Source: Teratosphaeria epicoccoides (lineage: Eukaryota; Ascomycota; Dothideomycetes; Mycosphaerellales; Teratosphaeriaceae). From it: a DNA stretch of 64,000 bases. Each line of letters begins with the position of its first letter. The first letter of the stretch is position 1. A program made the translations under genes and the position numbers. The DNA is taken from positions 186,001 through 250,000 of the forward strand of contig JADDMT010000034.1 in the NCBI GenBank assembly GCA_021401465.1. The letters are read 5' to 3'. The notes beneath the pieces are model-generated. The model was not told where the DNA came from. It ran no database searches and was given only the letters and a program-made list of their open reading frames with translations. Shown here one piece after another: positions 32,186 to 43,514 of this stretch.

Positions 32186-32593
32186 CGTGTCGATGTCTCA
32201 GGGCTGGGGACAGCGCCACCTTGGCACCAGAAGCGACGTGGAAAGGCGCTGGTAACTTTACGATAGATTAGTCGATGTATCGAGCAAGACTTGATGCTGG
32301 AATTCGGCGATGTGGAGGCTGTTGATGGGGAAAGTTCATGGACGGAGATGGCTCATCATGGCTGCTGCATGCTCAATTGTTGGCTAATCTTCGGCGAAAC
32401 CCGCTTCGCGCATCTCGAACGCGTTTTTCGAGCTCCAGCACAAATACATGTACCCAAGCTTACGATCAAACATCGAAACGCCTCTCAAATCTACACCTCC
32501 GTCAACTTGTGACCACGATCACGTGCAGGTGATCAGTGGTCGGTTCGCGATCAGCAGACGGGCTTCAACTCGAGAAATTGATCCGCACTTAAC
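32186..32593. promoter_or_regulatory. bidirectional promoter RPT1/CCT4
   Basis: 408 bp between outward-facing genes for a proteasome ATPase and a chaperonin subunit. The CCT4-proximal part holds the dyad at 32511-32541, listed separately. I saw no perfect copy of the yeast proteasome element GGTGGCAAA. Confidence 0.5.
32511..32541. promoter_or_regulatory. nested dyad overlapping CACGTG
   Basis: The sequence is GACCAC-GATCAC-GTGCAG-GTGATC-A-GTGGTC. Inner arms GATCAC/GTGATC are perfectly inverted. Outer arms GACCAC/GTGGTC are also perfect, with one extra base on the right. A CACGTG core (32520-32525) overlaps the left arm. It lies 53 bp before the CCT4 start codon, so it could be a dimer-binding operator or a leader hairpin. 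Confidence 0.5.
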
Positions 32594-34234
32594 ATGGCTC
32601 AAGGCGCCGGCACCAATGCTGGTAACAATGCTGGCAACAATGCCTTTAGGGACAAGGAGAAGCCGCAGGCTGTTCGCATTGGCAACATTACGGCTGCAAG
32701 GGCTGTTGCGGATGCGATTCGCACATCGTTAGGACCACGTGGTATGGATAAGATGATCCAGACGGGCAAAGGAGAGACAATCATCACGAATGACGGCAAC
32801 ACGATGCTCAGGGACATTGGTGTGATGCATCCCGCGGCTCGCATGCTGGTTGATCTGGCGAACGCGCAGGATATTGAGGCTGGTGATGGTACCACATCAG
32901 TTGTGGTGATTGCGGGCAGTCTGCTAGGTGCGGCGGAGAGGCTTCTGACAAAAGGCATACATCCCACAGTCATCTCAGAATCCTTCCAGAGGGCAGCCGC
33001 ACGAGCAGTCGAGATTCTTCAAAATATCAGTGTGTCCATCAATCTGGCCGACCGAAACACGCTCCTGAAAGCTGCCTCGACATCACTTTCCTCGAAAATC
33101 GTCAGCCAGGAGCCGAAGCTCGCACCCATGGCAGTAGACGCCGTGCTCAGGACCATAAACCCGAGCAATGCTCACAATGTGGACCTGAGGAACGTGCGGA
33201 TATTGAAGAAAGCAGGAGGTGTTATCGATGATAGCGAGATGATGGAGGGCTTAGTGCTTGGCCAACAAGTCGTGAAGAGCGCAGGTGGACCCACGAGGAT
33301 AGAGAAGGCGAAGATTGGGCTCATACAGTTCCAGCTCAGTCCTCCCAAGCCGGATATGGAGAACCAGATCGTGGTCAATGACTACAGGCAGATGGACAAG
33401 ATTTTGAAAGAGGAACGGACCTACCTGCTCAATATGGCAAAGAAGATTAAGAAGGCTAAGTGCAACGTGCTGCTGATTCAGAAGAGTATTCTGCGCGATG
33501 CTGTCAATGACCTGTCTCTGCACTTCTTGTACAAGCTGGGCATTTTGGTGGTCAAGGATATCGAGAGGGACGAGGTCGAGTTCATTTGCAAGTCTACAGG
33601 TTGCAAGCCGATTGCAGACATTGACTCGTTCACGGAGGACAAGCTTGGCTCTGCGGATCTGGTGGAGGAGGTCTCGAGTTTAGGCGCACGGTATACGAAG
33701 ATCACAGGCGTCAAGCATGCAAAAGAGAACGCGCCAAGGACTGTATCGATTGTCGCCCGTGGTGCCAACCCGCTCATTCTAGACGAAGCCGAGCGATCAC
33801 TTCACGATGCCATGTGTGTCATCCGCTGTCTAGTCAAGAAGCGGGCGCTGCTCCCAGGTGGGGGTGCTCCAGAGATGGCCGTGTCCACGCAACTCTCGCA
33901 AGCCGCGACGACTGCGCAGTACCCTGATTCAATATGCTGGAAAGCCTTCGCGGATGCTCTCGAAATCGTGCCAGTGACTCTAGCCGAGAATGCAGGTCTC
34001 AACTCGATCAAAGTCGTCACGGAGCTGAGAGCAAGGCATGCGAAAGGCGAGGCGAATGTGGGCGTTTCGATCAAGCGTGGTGGTGTCGGTGTGATGGGCG
34101 GCGAGGAGAAGAGTGCCTCAGGAACTGGAGAAGGAGTCATGCAGCCACTGCTCGTGTCCACGAGTGCCATAGAGCTAGCAAGTGAAACGGTGAAGATGAT
34201 CTTGAGGATTGACGACATTGCGCTAAGCAGATAG
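32594..34234 (+). CDS. CCT4: T-complex protein 1 subunit delta (CCT4)
   Basis: 546 residues, single exon. Group II chaperonin hallmarks are present: RTSLGPRGMDKMI, the ATP-site block ITNDGNTML (about 64-72) and GDGTTSVVV (97-105), plus GGGAPEM and a late nucleotide-contact segment in the C-terminal equatorial domain. The apical region contains KSTGCKPIADIDSFTEDKLG, which assigns it to the delta subunit. With seven paralogous subunits it forms the TRiC/CCT ring that folds actin and tubulin in the cytosol. The N-terminal tail has a short Asn/Ala/Gly repeat (NAGNNAGNNA) before the conserved domain. The ATG at 32594 gives the expected short tail. Confidence 0.97.
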   Translation: MAQGAGTNAGNNAGNNAFRDKEKPQAVRIGNITAARAVADAIRTSLGPRGMDKMIQTGKGETIITNDGNTMLRDIGVMHPAARMLVDLANAQDIEAGDGTTSVVVIAGSLLGAAERLLTKGIHPTVISESFQRAAARAVEILQNISVSINLADRNTLLKAASTSLSSKIVSQEPKLAPMAVDAVLRTINPSNAHNVDLRNVRILKKAGGVIDDSEMMEGLVLGQQVVKSAGGPTRIEKAKIGLIQFQLSPPKPDMENQIVVNDYRQMDKILKEERTYLLNMAKKIKKAKCNVLLIQKSILRDAVNDLSLHFLYKLGILVVKDIERDEVEFICKSTGCKPIADIDSFTEDKLGSADLVEEVSSLGARYTKITGVKHAKENAPRTVSIVARGANPLILDEAERSLHDAMCVIRCLVKKRALLPGGGAPEMAVSTQLSQAATTAQYPDSICWKAFADALEIVPVTLAENAGLNSIKVVTELRARHAKGEANVGVSIKRGGVGVMGGEEKSASGTGEGVMQPLLVSTSAIELASETVKMILRIDDIALSR

Positions 34235-35293
34235 AGTAGGCCTGCCAACAGCGAGGGTCTTACTGGAAGCGTGAGCGACACGTAGTATGGACGTGTATAC
34301 TATGACACAATCACAGGTTGACCTTGCAGGCCCAGCATTACCATTCAGCTTCGGCTTACACATTGTGCGAGCACCACATTGATACTCCCGGCAATCTGCG
34401 ATGCAACCTTACTCTGCGCAGCTCGCCGCTGCTTGATCCTGCCAAGAATGTGGCGACCCGTTGGCAGTGAATCGCGCGCTTGGAAGCGGGCGGGGTGCTC
34501 CTGCACGACATTTTCTTGGGCTTCCGGCACCACCAGATTTGATGGCTTCATGTTCTCGTGCGACAGCAACCGTCTTCCATGCATTCATGCGTTTGCACAG
34601 CCCGGACACGTCAGAACTGAGTGGGCGATGCATTCGGTCTAACTCAGGTGGGAAAGTGCGTGCACTATAGCGTTTCAGACAGACATACGCCCCGTGGAGC
34701 AGTCACATGGCATCACAAAGGATACGTTCGTCGATCGCGTGGTTGGTCGCATTAATGGGTGGGATGTGTGGGGGTCAGGCCCCGTTGCATTCTCATCCAA
34801 GCATTCTGCGAGGCTACACAAGGGAGATTTGAATTCGGGTTTCCGCCTGCAACTCGCCGGCGGCCGGGTATGCGATGCCTATGCTCGCTGCGCATTGTTG
34901 GCTTGCTGATGCCTTGCTGGCTATCCTATCCACACACCCCGTTTATAATAAGCCACTCGGGGTGGGAAGAAAGCTAAACCGGTCAGAAGGGAAGCTCACA
35001 TGCTCCTTGAGCCGCTGCACGACGTCGTGCTCGACCTCATTCACGATGTCAAATGCGGGCGAGCGGGTTATTCTGGCATATATACTGCTACCGATCTCGA
35101 CTTTGCAACTTCTACTTCACTTCGTCTTCCTTTTGATGTTCCATGGGGCTTTTTCACTGATACACTGCATTCATCATTGATTTGAGCAGGGCGCTGGGGC
35201 GCTATTCAACTGACTGGCACTTGTGCTTGCCACTTCTGTAACATTACCTGGGTGAGCACAAGGTCGGCCAAGGGCTGACCTGCCGACAGCTTT
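34235..35293. other. gene-poor stretch
   Basis: About 1.06 kb. A 79-codon minus-strand frame is listed separately as doubtful. A TATA-like CATATATACTG lies near 35078-35088, about 210 bp before the next candidate start. Confidence 0.4.
34345..34584 (-). CDS. doubtful small ORF, 79 codons
   Basis: An ATG-started frame with a charged head and a helix-prone Ala/Gln/Lys/Ile-rich C-terminal half (KQRRAAQSKVASQIAGSINV). The composition is more protein-like than that of neighbouring random frames. I recognise no family, and overlapping frames of similar length exist on both strands. It could be a true small gene, the last exon of something longer, or chance. Confidence 0.25.
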   Translation of the reverse strand: MHGRRLLSHENMKPSNLVVPEAQENVVQEHPARFQARDSLPTGRHILGRIKQRRAAQSKVASQIAGSINVVLAQCVSRS

Positions 35294-36052
35294 GTGATGG
35301 ACGGTATTGAAATGGACCCATACAACGATTTCCATGGCCGCGAGCACCACATTCATGAACGCAAGCAGGACATACCAGTGGATGTGGACCGTGAACGCTC
35401 TCCACAGCTCGATCTGGTTGTCTGTCGCTGCCGCTGTGGCTGCGCTTGCGCCACCAGTCGGGGCAATGAGCAGAGCAACTCTGACGGCAGCGGATGCAAT
35501 GGTATCATGGAAGCGGAGAACACGATTTCAATGGCAGCCAGCGAATCTTGTTTCGACCACGAAGAGTCCGTGAATGGAGACGAGGGCGCCTGCGTCGACG
35601 AGATCGACGTCGGGGACCTAGGCACCTTTTCCAGGGCATTTGTCGTTACAGCCTTGGTTAAACATGCTCGCTGCAGCTGTGACGACCTGAGACAACCCTC
35701 TCAAGCCCTCTGTTCTATGAGCAGTTCTGGCTGGCTTTCCAGCGAGTCGATGGCTGTCCATCACGGCGGCGAACTTAGTAGAGTTGCGTCCCGACCCATG
35801 TCAATCATCAGTGGCTCATCGCAGGGCATATCAAGTCGCAGCTTGGGCTCCAGCGATCTTTTGGGCTTGACAGGTGCCCAATTTGCCGATACCGACGAGC
35901 TGGAACCTCCGTACCTTTCCATCGCCACACCACTTCAATCATCTCAAGAACACCCGTTTGCTGCTGCTACGGAGCTCGGTGTGCATCACGTCATGCATCG
36001 AAGTGATGGACAAAGCGCGCTCAGGGGTCATAGTGCTTACGACATGTGGTGA
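35294..36052 (+). CDS. hypothetical Ser-rich protein with Cys cluster
   Basis: A 252-codon frame from 35294 (or the adjacent ATG at 35297). The head is acidic and polar (MDGIEMDPYNDFHGREHHIH). A striking alternating Cys cluster VCRCRCGCACAT follows at about residues 43-54. The remainder is Ser/Gly/Leu-rich with further scattered Cys. No hydrophobic helix or named domain is visible. The Cys-x-Cys pattern is metallothionein-like, but too short to call. It is the longest frame in its stretch and a TATA-like element precedes it. Still, it could be a chance frame or mis-bounded by unrecognised introns. Confidence 0.4.
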   Translation: MMDGIEMDPYNDFHGREHHIHERKQDIPVDVDRERSPQLDLVVCRCRCGCACATSRGNEQSNSDGSGCNGIMEAENTISMAASESCFDHEESVNGDEGACVDEIDVGDLGTFSRAFVVTALVKHARCSCDDLRQPSQALCSMSSSGWLSSESMAVHHGGELSRVASRPMSIISGSSQGISSRSLGSSDLLGLTGAQFADTDELEPPYLSIATPLQSSQEHPFAAATELGVHHVMHRSDGQSALRGHSAYDMW

Positions 36053-36423
36053 GCAACACGTGGTGACAAGAAGCATGCATGATGGGCCCGATTGCTGTAC
36101 CTTATTTGTTCGCGATTTGTATGTTCTAAGACTGCCATCTGGGTTTTGTGCGCAAGCTTATCGTAAATGTATCTCCAGATAACACATAACATCATCTTGC
36201 TCAATGCTAGCAGAATCCTGCTTTGCGTCTCAGTTCCAATTGACCGCAACTAGACTCATACTCACGACCAATCTATGGATCGCCCGTAAGCACTGCGAGG
36301 CAAATCGAGTGATATACTGACAACGTTGAGAATGGTGTCTTACGCCAAGACATTGCGCGAGAGACTCATGCCGGTCCATGGTCCATCGTGGATCATGCAG
36401 ACGATTTTCCGTTCGGGATCGCT
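36053..36423. other. intergenic, nothing recognised
   Basis: 370 bp between the tail of the hypothetical Ser-rich frame and the stop of the DUF1295 gene. No feature stands out. Confidence 0.4.
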
Positions 36424-37647
36424 CTATGGCGCAGATGTAACGTACGCAGTCCTCATGCCTTTGGCCAGTCCAAGCGCGGTCCCTGCCGTGATCCCCTCGA
36501 GTGCGGACAAACCTAAAGCACCGACTACCCCAGCGGCGATAATAGCCACGGACCAGGGATTCGCTAATTGGCGGGTACTCGGCCAGAAACTGTTCTCTTG
36601 TCGCTGCCACTCCTGGAGCTGGGCGTACTTCTTTGGACTTTGTGCAGAGTATCGCTCAAGCTGGCTAGATTCATTTTCTCTGCGACAACGTTCAGCCCTG
36701 GTTGATGCTTGAGTACGATGAGACTCACCTGTCTCCTCCAATGAAGCGCAGAAATGCATAATTGGTGACAGGGCCCAGCAAGATCCATGGGCTGAACAGA
36801 CGAGCTCCGTACGCCCAAAGCCTGAATTGCTGTCAGCAGGTATTGCAATTCACTAGTCTAAGACGATGTTAATGACTTACGGGAAAGACAAGTGGACCAA
36901 CGCATCACCAAGATAATTCGGATGACGAATGATGGACCAGACTCCATCCCTGTACAAAGCACTGTCTTGTCCAGCTGCCTTCAAGTGCTTTTTCTTGTGC
37001 GATTCTAGCTGCCAATCGGCAAGCGTTTCCAGAGTTAAACCGGCAGTGAAAAGTCCAGCGCCGAGCCATCGAGCATAGACAGCAAGCTCACGGGTGGGTC
37101 CTGAAAGGTCGCCAACCTGGTCGGTATTGAATGGCAACGTAAATGGCAGGGCAATGACGGTCTGTGCGACAGTTTCCAAACCAAATTGCTGCACTGCAGT
37201 AGTGTTCCAGAATCCAGGCTTCTGCTTCAATTGCTCGTATCTCGGATCGTCCTCCTTACGCCTGAGACACCTGCTGACGATCCGGGTGAGAAGACGGCCG
37301 CCCCAGAGCGTGACGGCACCGAGAAGAGCCTGTTGGTAGAAATCTAAGCCATTGAGCGCTCTGCTGAGGGAGTCATCGTGGAGAATGACATGGCGCCCGA
37401 CAGCAGTCCACCACGCATTCAGAACCAACCCAGAGGGCCATAAGCAGTCCTTGAGATCAACTCGATTCGTTGCTCGGGCGATGCCGTACGTGATGATGCT
37501 GAGACCTCCATGCAAGCCCAATGATGGCAGCACGGTAGTCTTCAAGATGCCGATTGCATCAGCTGGACTCCTGCCGAAAGCCAGTGCTCCTCGGACAGGC
37601 CTTGGAGTTACTGGTTCAGGTTGCCACGTCGAACCCATTGCAGCCAC
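36424..37647 (-). CDS. DUF1295 membrane protein (steroid 5-alpha-reductase-like)
   Basis: Three exons, 37647-36881, 36821-36729 and 36679-36424, give 371 residues. Introns are 59 and 49 bp; both interrupt codons and both joins restore frame. There are several hydrophobic helices from residue ~30 on. The signature region is WSIIRHPNYLGDALVHLSFPL, continuing across intron 1 into WAYGARLFSPWILLGPVTNY and, across intron 2, into the SPKKYAQLQEW tail. RHPNYLG is the NADPH-site motif shared with ICMT and sterol reductases. It probably sits in the ER membrane and reduces a lipid or isoprenoid substrate, which is unknown. The C-terminus has an extra Gly/Ala-rich hydrophobic segment (AIIAAGVVGALGLSALEG). 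It is divergent from the nucleotide-sugar transporter. Confidence 0.88.
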
Positions 37648-38163
37648 GACTGCCTGACTGGCTTGATTTTCCCACTGCCAGTGTCTACTAGGGCAGGGAA
37701 AGAAAGGAAGGATAGATTTTGGGACCGGGACCGGATGGTGAATAGTGATGCAATGACTTCTTCATGGGCTCATAATCCCGGCCACTCCTTCGGTAAGGTA
37801 CCTACATGTACCACCAGAGCAGGCGTGAGCTTTCTGCCAAACACTCCTACTGTGCATTATGTTTTGCGCGAGGCCTGCTCGTGTTGCGTCTAAGCACATC
37901 TATGCTTCAAGCACCGATTGAACTTTTCGCGGTCACAATGGACGGGAACATGACTTTGACGGGACGCGGTGAGATCTACCGGAGAATTGTTAGAGCAGGG
38001 CCGGCTTCAAGTCGCCTTTTCTCCCGGCTTGCTGTATCTTCGTCACATAACAACATGGATGCTTTGCATATTTCTAGTCCATGAGCCTATGTCATGAGAC
38101 ACACTCTGCAGCCACAGAATCACTTCTCCTCTGTCCCTCACGTCACGACTTTCACTACCCAGG
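37648..38163. other. divergent promoter region, nothing distinctive
   Basis: 516 bp between the DUF1295 and transporter start codons. A GGTACCTACATGTACC near-palindrome sits around 37797-37812. No gene is seen. Confidence 0.4.
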
Positions 38164-39503
38164 ATGACACCTATACTTGGCCCTCTAAGTACCATTGTCC
38201 TACTAATCTTTGGAGGTGAAAGAGTATCGACGACCAAGAGCTAGCTCAAGGTCTAACTGGTCATACAGGATGCTGTTCAAACGTCTTTGCTCTTGAAGCA
38301 CTCATTAAGTAGGAGAATTCAGACTTCACGGCATCAGGCCAATGCTAAGCAAATGCAGGAGCGAACCATCCTCTGGGCTCTTGATCACCTTCTGGCAATT
38401 CTTATTCACGACACTCGCCTCTTTGCCGACACAACTTTCAGCACAAGAGCGATGCTGTCTCCGCCCATCCAATGTGCCTATTAGACGGTGGGCCGTCATT
38501 GGGGCTATGTTCTTCAGCATCAATATGCTCAACAATTGGGCGTTGTGAGTCTACTTGTGTGCAAGGCTTGTTCTTTTTGTGCTGATTTGCTTGACAAAGC
38601 GCTTTTGATGTAAGTGTGCCAGTGCACATAATACTGCGCAGCTTTGGCAGCGTCACAACGATGCTTGCAGGGTTTATGAGAGGCAAGCGTTACAGTCCGT
38701 TGCAGGTGCTGAGTGTCGTGCTCCTGACTGCTGGTGTGCTCGTGAGCGCGTGGGCAGACTCCGAAAGCAAGGTACCGGACAGCAACAATGTGTAGAGCCT
38801 TATGCCTAGGTACTGAGACTCATAACAGGGCAAGCCCATGAGCCTGGAGACCAAGGCTTCGACTTCCCGGTTTACTACAGGTCTCGGAATATTACTCCTT
38901 GCCCAACTGCTCTCTGCATACCAGGGAGCCTTCGTGGAGGACACGTACTCTATGTACGATGCCGGCTGGACCGAGAACCTGTTTTATTCCCATATCTTCA
39001 GCCTACCGATGTTCTTGCCGCTGTCTATCAACCTGCAGCAGCAATACGCGAGGTTGGCTTCCACTGCTCCGCTCAACCTGGACCAGGCTGCATTACTCTC
39101 GCCGGACAGCGGCTTCTTGAGCTCAGCTTCCTCACTTTCAATCTCGAGCACATTACGCAGCTCAATCGGAAGTGTGCCACAGGGTGTGCTTTTCCTGCTT
39201 GTCAACGCGGTGACTCAGTTAGCATGCATTTCAGGCGTCAACCTGCTTGCTGCCAAGTCATCTGCAGTCACTGTGACGATCGTGTTGAATATTCGCAAGT
39301 TGGTGTCTTTCATTTTCAGCACTGTACTATTTGGACATCAGCTGAGTTTCAAGATGATCCTCGGATCGGGACTAGTATTCGGCAGCGGTGCTCTGTATGG
39401 TTGGGAGAGTACCTGGAGGTTGCCACGTGAGCGCAGGATCAAAGCGATGCAAGGCAAACCAAAGGGGAACGGCACCAAGGATATCGTTCAGAAGAGGCGC
39501 TAG
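38164..39503 (+). CDS. UAA-family nucleotide-sugar transporter (Yea4-like)
   Basis: Five exons reconstructed: 38164-38215, 38269-38308, 38359-38544, 38600-38771 and 38829-39503, total 374 residues. The joins rebuild a continuous protein: STIVLLIFGGCCSNVFALEAL, then LLITFWQFLFTTLASL, LNNWAFAFDVSVPVHIILRS and FVEDTYSMYDAGWTENLFYSH. About ten hydrophobic helices are present. The late helix block SAVTVTIVLNIRKLVSFIFSTVLFG is the UAA signature. The tail ends QKRR, a basic end that could act in ER retrieval. Yeast Yea4 carries UDP-GlcNAc in the ER; a UDP-sugar is likely here too, its identity inferred. Four introns in the first half contrast with a single long last exon. The first exon has only 17 full codons. 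Confidence 0.88.
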
Positions 39504-41939
39504 GCGCGATGCAGGGCTACTGTACTCGGCATTCGGTCAACTCTCTGCAATTTAAGTTCTATGCCGGTCATCGTTCCTTGTCGCTACACGTAGCACGTGC
39601 CGTTGAATCATCAAGCGCCTCACTTTAATGCCTGTGCACGGCTCGCATAAGACAAGCATATCTTGCACATGTTCTCTAATTCCTGACAGACTTTGTTCTC
39701 CGACGCGTGTCGAGGCGTGCTTACCATATGGCACGCACATGCGGAAGGCATCCATCCCCGCCTTGCCGATCTGCAATCTGCACACGGTACACCTAATTTC
39801 CCAGATGGAATGATGTTCGTCGTAGATGATGATCTTCTAAACAGAGGAGCGGGTGGGTATACGGCAGGGCGCTGGCTTGCTGATCTTCGCTGTCACACTG
39901 TGAGAGGGTTGTCAACTCCGCGACCGGACTCCATTATTGCGCAAAGCACTATACCTCTGTGCGCACGAGTAGTCGATCAATTACGTTCGATGAACGCCGC
40001 TGCTTCTTGACAAGCATTCATTCTCGGCGTCAAAATGGAGCCATCACGAACGTCCGAAATTTGATCGATTTGCTGAGGTTGGGCGCTTGTGTTGTACGAC
40101 TTTTCCCAGGAATTAGTCACGTCGGACAAGCTGTTGTGTTGCCTCTGCCGAACAGCCTCGGGACACAAGATTTGAGCTTGTCAGCGGGCCCTGTTGACTG
40201 TCGTTCACATCCGCATACCAAGTATTTCAAACGACTGCCTGGAAGGGGGCAGAAGCGATATGAGATCTTCGCATGCCGCTGGGTCTCTTGATCATGCATA
40301 TGGTATCGCCCCACAAAAATCATTATGGTTTGATCTCACAGTCGGAAGCTACGGCGAAGACCCTTCGATGTTGAGGCCTGACCTGGATGTGCAGCCTCGC
40401 GCTGATCCAAATTGTCAACTTGGCAAGCGTCTTTGTTGTGACTGCGTTGTCGATGCATTCTCGGACAATAATTGTCGAATCGCAGAGCTGGTCCGGAGAT
40501 TTATCGTGTTGTACAGCTATCATGCCCGACATAACCGCGCGCTCCGCAGCTGCAGAGATGGGTGATTTGGGTGACTTTTGGTTGTGCGACTTTTGCGCAT
40601 TTCTCTGGGCTAGCTCCGGCCTGGCCCGGACGATGGGAACCAGGCATACCAGGCACGCTGATGGGCGAGATGATCGAGGATCCCATGTCGGCCATTGGTC
40701 AGCCCATCAACAATGCAGCGATTTGGAAACGTAACAGCAGTGCTAAATGCCTCATGGCAGCAGCATTCGACCGCGAGCTTCCTTATCAAGCGTAGCACCG
40801 CATTGAGCAGCTGCTAATCAACACTCTAGTCGTTCGTGGACTGCGCCAGCCTTCCTGGTGGATCCAAGCTTGTAATGCCACGTGCGTGCCCGCGTCGATC
40901 TTGAAGGTGTCCCATGTTCTTGCATGATTATCGCAGCCAACTGCCCGTCAACTCTGCTTCAGCACATCATTGACGCAACTACTATCGTACACGTCTTTTG
41001 GCGGACAGTGACGGTCGAGGTCATTTCAAGACGTCAAGTCCTGGTCATCATTACCTTGTTCACAAGCGAGCCCGCCAAGCGCAAGCTCTGGCCGTCCTGG
41101 TGCCACAATCCATCTGCAAGGGCACCACGTCCCGCGGCCAGACGAAACTCATGATCAAGGGTACCAGCGACTGCTCAAAGAAAGCATCATCCGCCCCGAC
41201 GAGCCGCGCGTGATTTGCCACGCAGCTGACCTGCACACGTTCTGCGCGCGGACAAATTACGAAGTATCATCGCAAACTCCACGAGTGTCCACACCAGCCC
41301 CGTCGCCGTCGGCATCACTGCCACAGACTCTCGGCTCCTTTGCGCGGCGGCACTTCCGACTTGTTCACCACCTGCGCCTCGACCTCGAGTACCACTCCCT
41401 TCTAAACATCGATCAGCCAACCGGCCGTGCATTTCCTGACGCGTTCCCGGCTACCTGGTCTCCCGTTTCACCGTCGTTCAAATCGCAGCTTCAGTGCTGC
41501 GAGTTCCGCGAACACCTGCAGCCTGTTACGCTTTCAGCCTGGTGCCATCGAAGCCCACGAGCCACCCTCCGCCATCTTGTCGACACCCAATCTTTTCGTG
41601 CACGCCTGGCACACAGCTTTCCTCTTCGACACACTCCGCCTTCTGACTGCCAGGCACGACACGTCGTTTATTCTCCGAACATCGTGTTGCTGTGCGGGGT
41701 CTCGTTTCTGAACCTGGCACAAGCACGGCCAGACCCTGACCAGTGACCAGATCTCGAGTGAAGCGAACGTGGGATCTGCACAAGGGATTGCGCGATACTA
41801 TTCACCCTGTCCATCCTGCTGTGTTCTCGGCCACTTCCACATTGCTAGTCTTGAGGGACACTGACGGGTCGCCACCCTGGCTATTCCCCTCGCACCTCTG
41901 CCTGCTTTTCAGATCTCAAGAATACGGAACGGTCGTACA
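39504..41939. other. 2.4-kb gene-free stretch upstream of bHLH gene
   Basis: Only mutually overlapping frames without family motifs are seen, and I found no spliceable gene. The part from about 41200 is C/T-rich on the plus strand and may be a long 5' leader. A 178-codon frame at 41210-41746 has the look of chance reading through this tract. A large regulatory region is plausible for a transcription-factor gene. Confidence 0.45.
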
Positions 41940-43514
41940 ATGGCGACGCCAAATAATGCTCAGCAGCAGGAATCTCAAGGATTGCCGTCAATCACGAGCC
42001 TAACGAATGGTCTCCCACGATCAGGCCCCAAGCTGTCGCCAGAACAACAGTCCTTGACCGAGTCTACACGAGACTCCGGCACCTGGCCCCAACCGCATAG
42101 CAAATGTAAGTACCAACCATCTTCAGATGCGTCAGACTTCCGCCTTGACCAGCGTCGTATGCCTTGTATGTCATAGCATGCGAAGTCGACCGCAATAGAT
42201 ACGTGTACCCGGACAAAGCTTATTAACTCTCCTTCAGATGTTTCTACAAACAACCAAGGCCTGCAAGTCCACACCTTGCTGAATCCTGACGACTCACCAC
42301 CACGCGGATCAGTGCCCAGTACACCTCAATCCGCCCGCATCCCAACCTCGGCACAGTCAATCAATTCAGCGCTTCCGTCTATCAACCAAGGCTTTCACCA
42401 TGATGGCAACCGAGATTCCAGAGACTACCCTTCGACCCTCGAGTCACGGCGCAGCAGCGTTGATAGCCGAATGCACCAAGGCTTTAACAATCTGTACATC
42501 AATACGACTTCTCCCCATGAAAGCGCGAATAATTCACAGGTCTCGCTGGCCGCAAGCCTACGACGTCCTAACGGAGCTGGCCCAATGTCACCTCTGAGCG
42601 GGAGATCAAGCTTGCGCGGGCACACCGCGCCTCGTGTGGCTCCGCCAATTATGCCGGTCGGGCGCACATCTGGCGCACCAGATCCTACTGCAGCGCGACC
42701 TACGCAAGGATTTCCATGGGCTTTTCCTGATCAACCGATACCTGAAGAGAGAAGGGGCTCGGGTAGTGACGAATCAAGCAGTATGCAAGGTGGGCCTTCA
42801 CGGGCGAACAGCTTCGCGACTTCTTCCGTCCGCAGCAGTGTATTCTCCACGGACTCGCGCCTGCCCCCTGGCCAGCGGCCTCTCGGCGAAGACGGGACCA
42901 CTCATCATCACAGCTTGCAGCATAGTGCGATTGCAGGATTGCAAAACGATGCCTTGAGCGGCCAAGGTTCGGGCAATTACAGCCGGACGCCGGAGTTACG
43001 GGTGAGCCACAAGCTGGCAGAACGGAAAAGAAGGAGCGAAATGAAAGACCTTTTTGAGGATCTGAACAAAGCAGTTCCGGCCAATGGAGGATCCAAGGCT
43101 AGTAAATGGGAGATATTGACCAAGGGTATCAGCTTCTGTTATTTGCGGAGCATCGGAAAATCAAGCTGACGCGCAACAGCGATCGATTACATTCGCACTA
43201 CTCAACATCAAGAGCGCCAGCTCCATGGAGAGGTACAGCGCCTTCAACGCGAGTCAGAGTATGGTCGTGAGGCGCGTAAGGAGAACGACGTTCTGAGGAC
43301 TGAGATACAAGTGATGCATTCAACTCTTCGCAGGCTCGACCCAAGTGCGCCCCACGTGTATGGCCACTACACGTCACAGCTCAGTGCGCAAAGCGGCTCG
43401 CAGGCGAATGGCAGCTCAAACCTACCGCCGTTGACCTCTGGGCAAGGCTCGGGGGCTTTCTCTGGTGCACCCATGCAGGGGGTCGAGTACAGCAGTGGTT
43501 TCAGTGGACGATGA
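41940..43514 (+). CDS. bHLH transcription factor with following coiled coil
   Basis: Exons 41940-42105, 42238-43125 and 43180-43514 give 462 residues. Introns are 132 and 54 bp. Residues 1-300 are Ser/Pro/Asn-rich and disordered. The bHLH lies at about 311-362: basic region SHKLAERKRRSEMKD, helix 1 LFEDLNKAVPA, loop with SKASKWE, then helix 2 split by intron 2 (ILTK/AIDYIR). His, Glu and Arg in the basic region fit recognition of CACGTG-type E-boxes. Helix 2 runs into a zipper-like coil (QRLQRESEYGREARKENDVL). A Ser/Gly-rich tail ends the protein. It resembles small fungal developmental or metabolic bHLH regulators, but I cannot assign a named orthologue. Nuclear location is expected. Confidence 0.9.

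Noticed and set aside
32205..32225. Possible proteasome control element (GGTGGC on the minus strand)
   Set aside because: Only the first six bases match GGTGGCAAA and that element is established for yeasts, so the match is too weak.
41210..41746. 178-codon plus-strand frame upstream of the bHLH gene
   Set aside because: Composition follows the C/T-rich tract, overlapping frames are equally long, and no motif is present.
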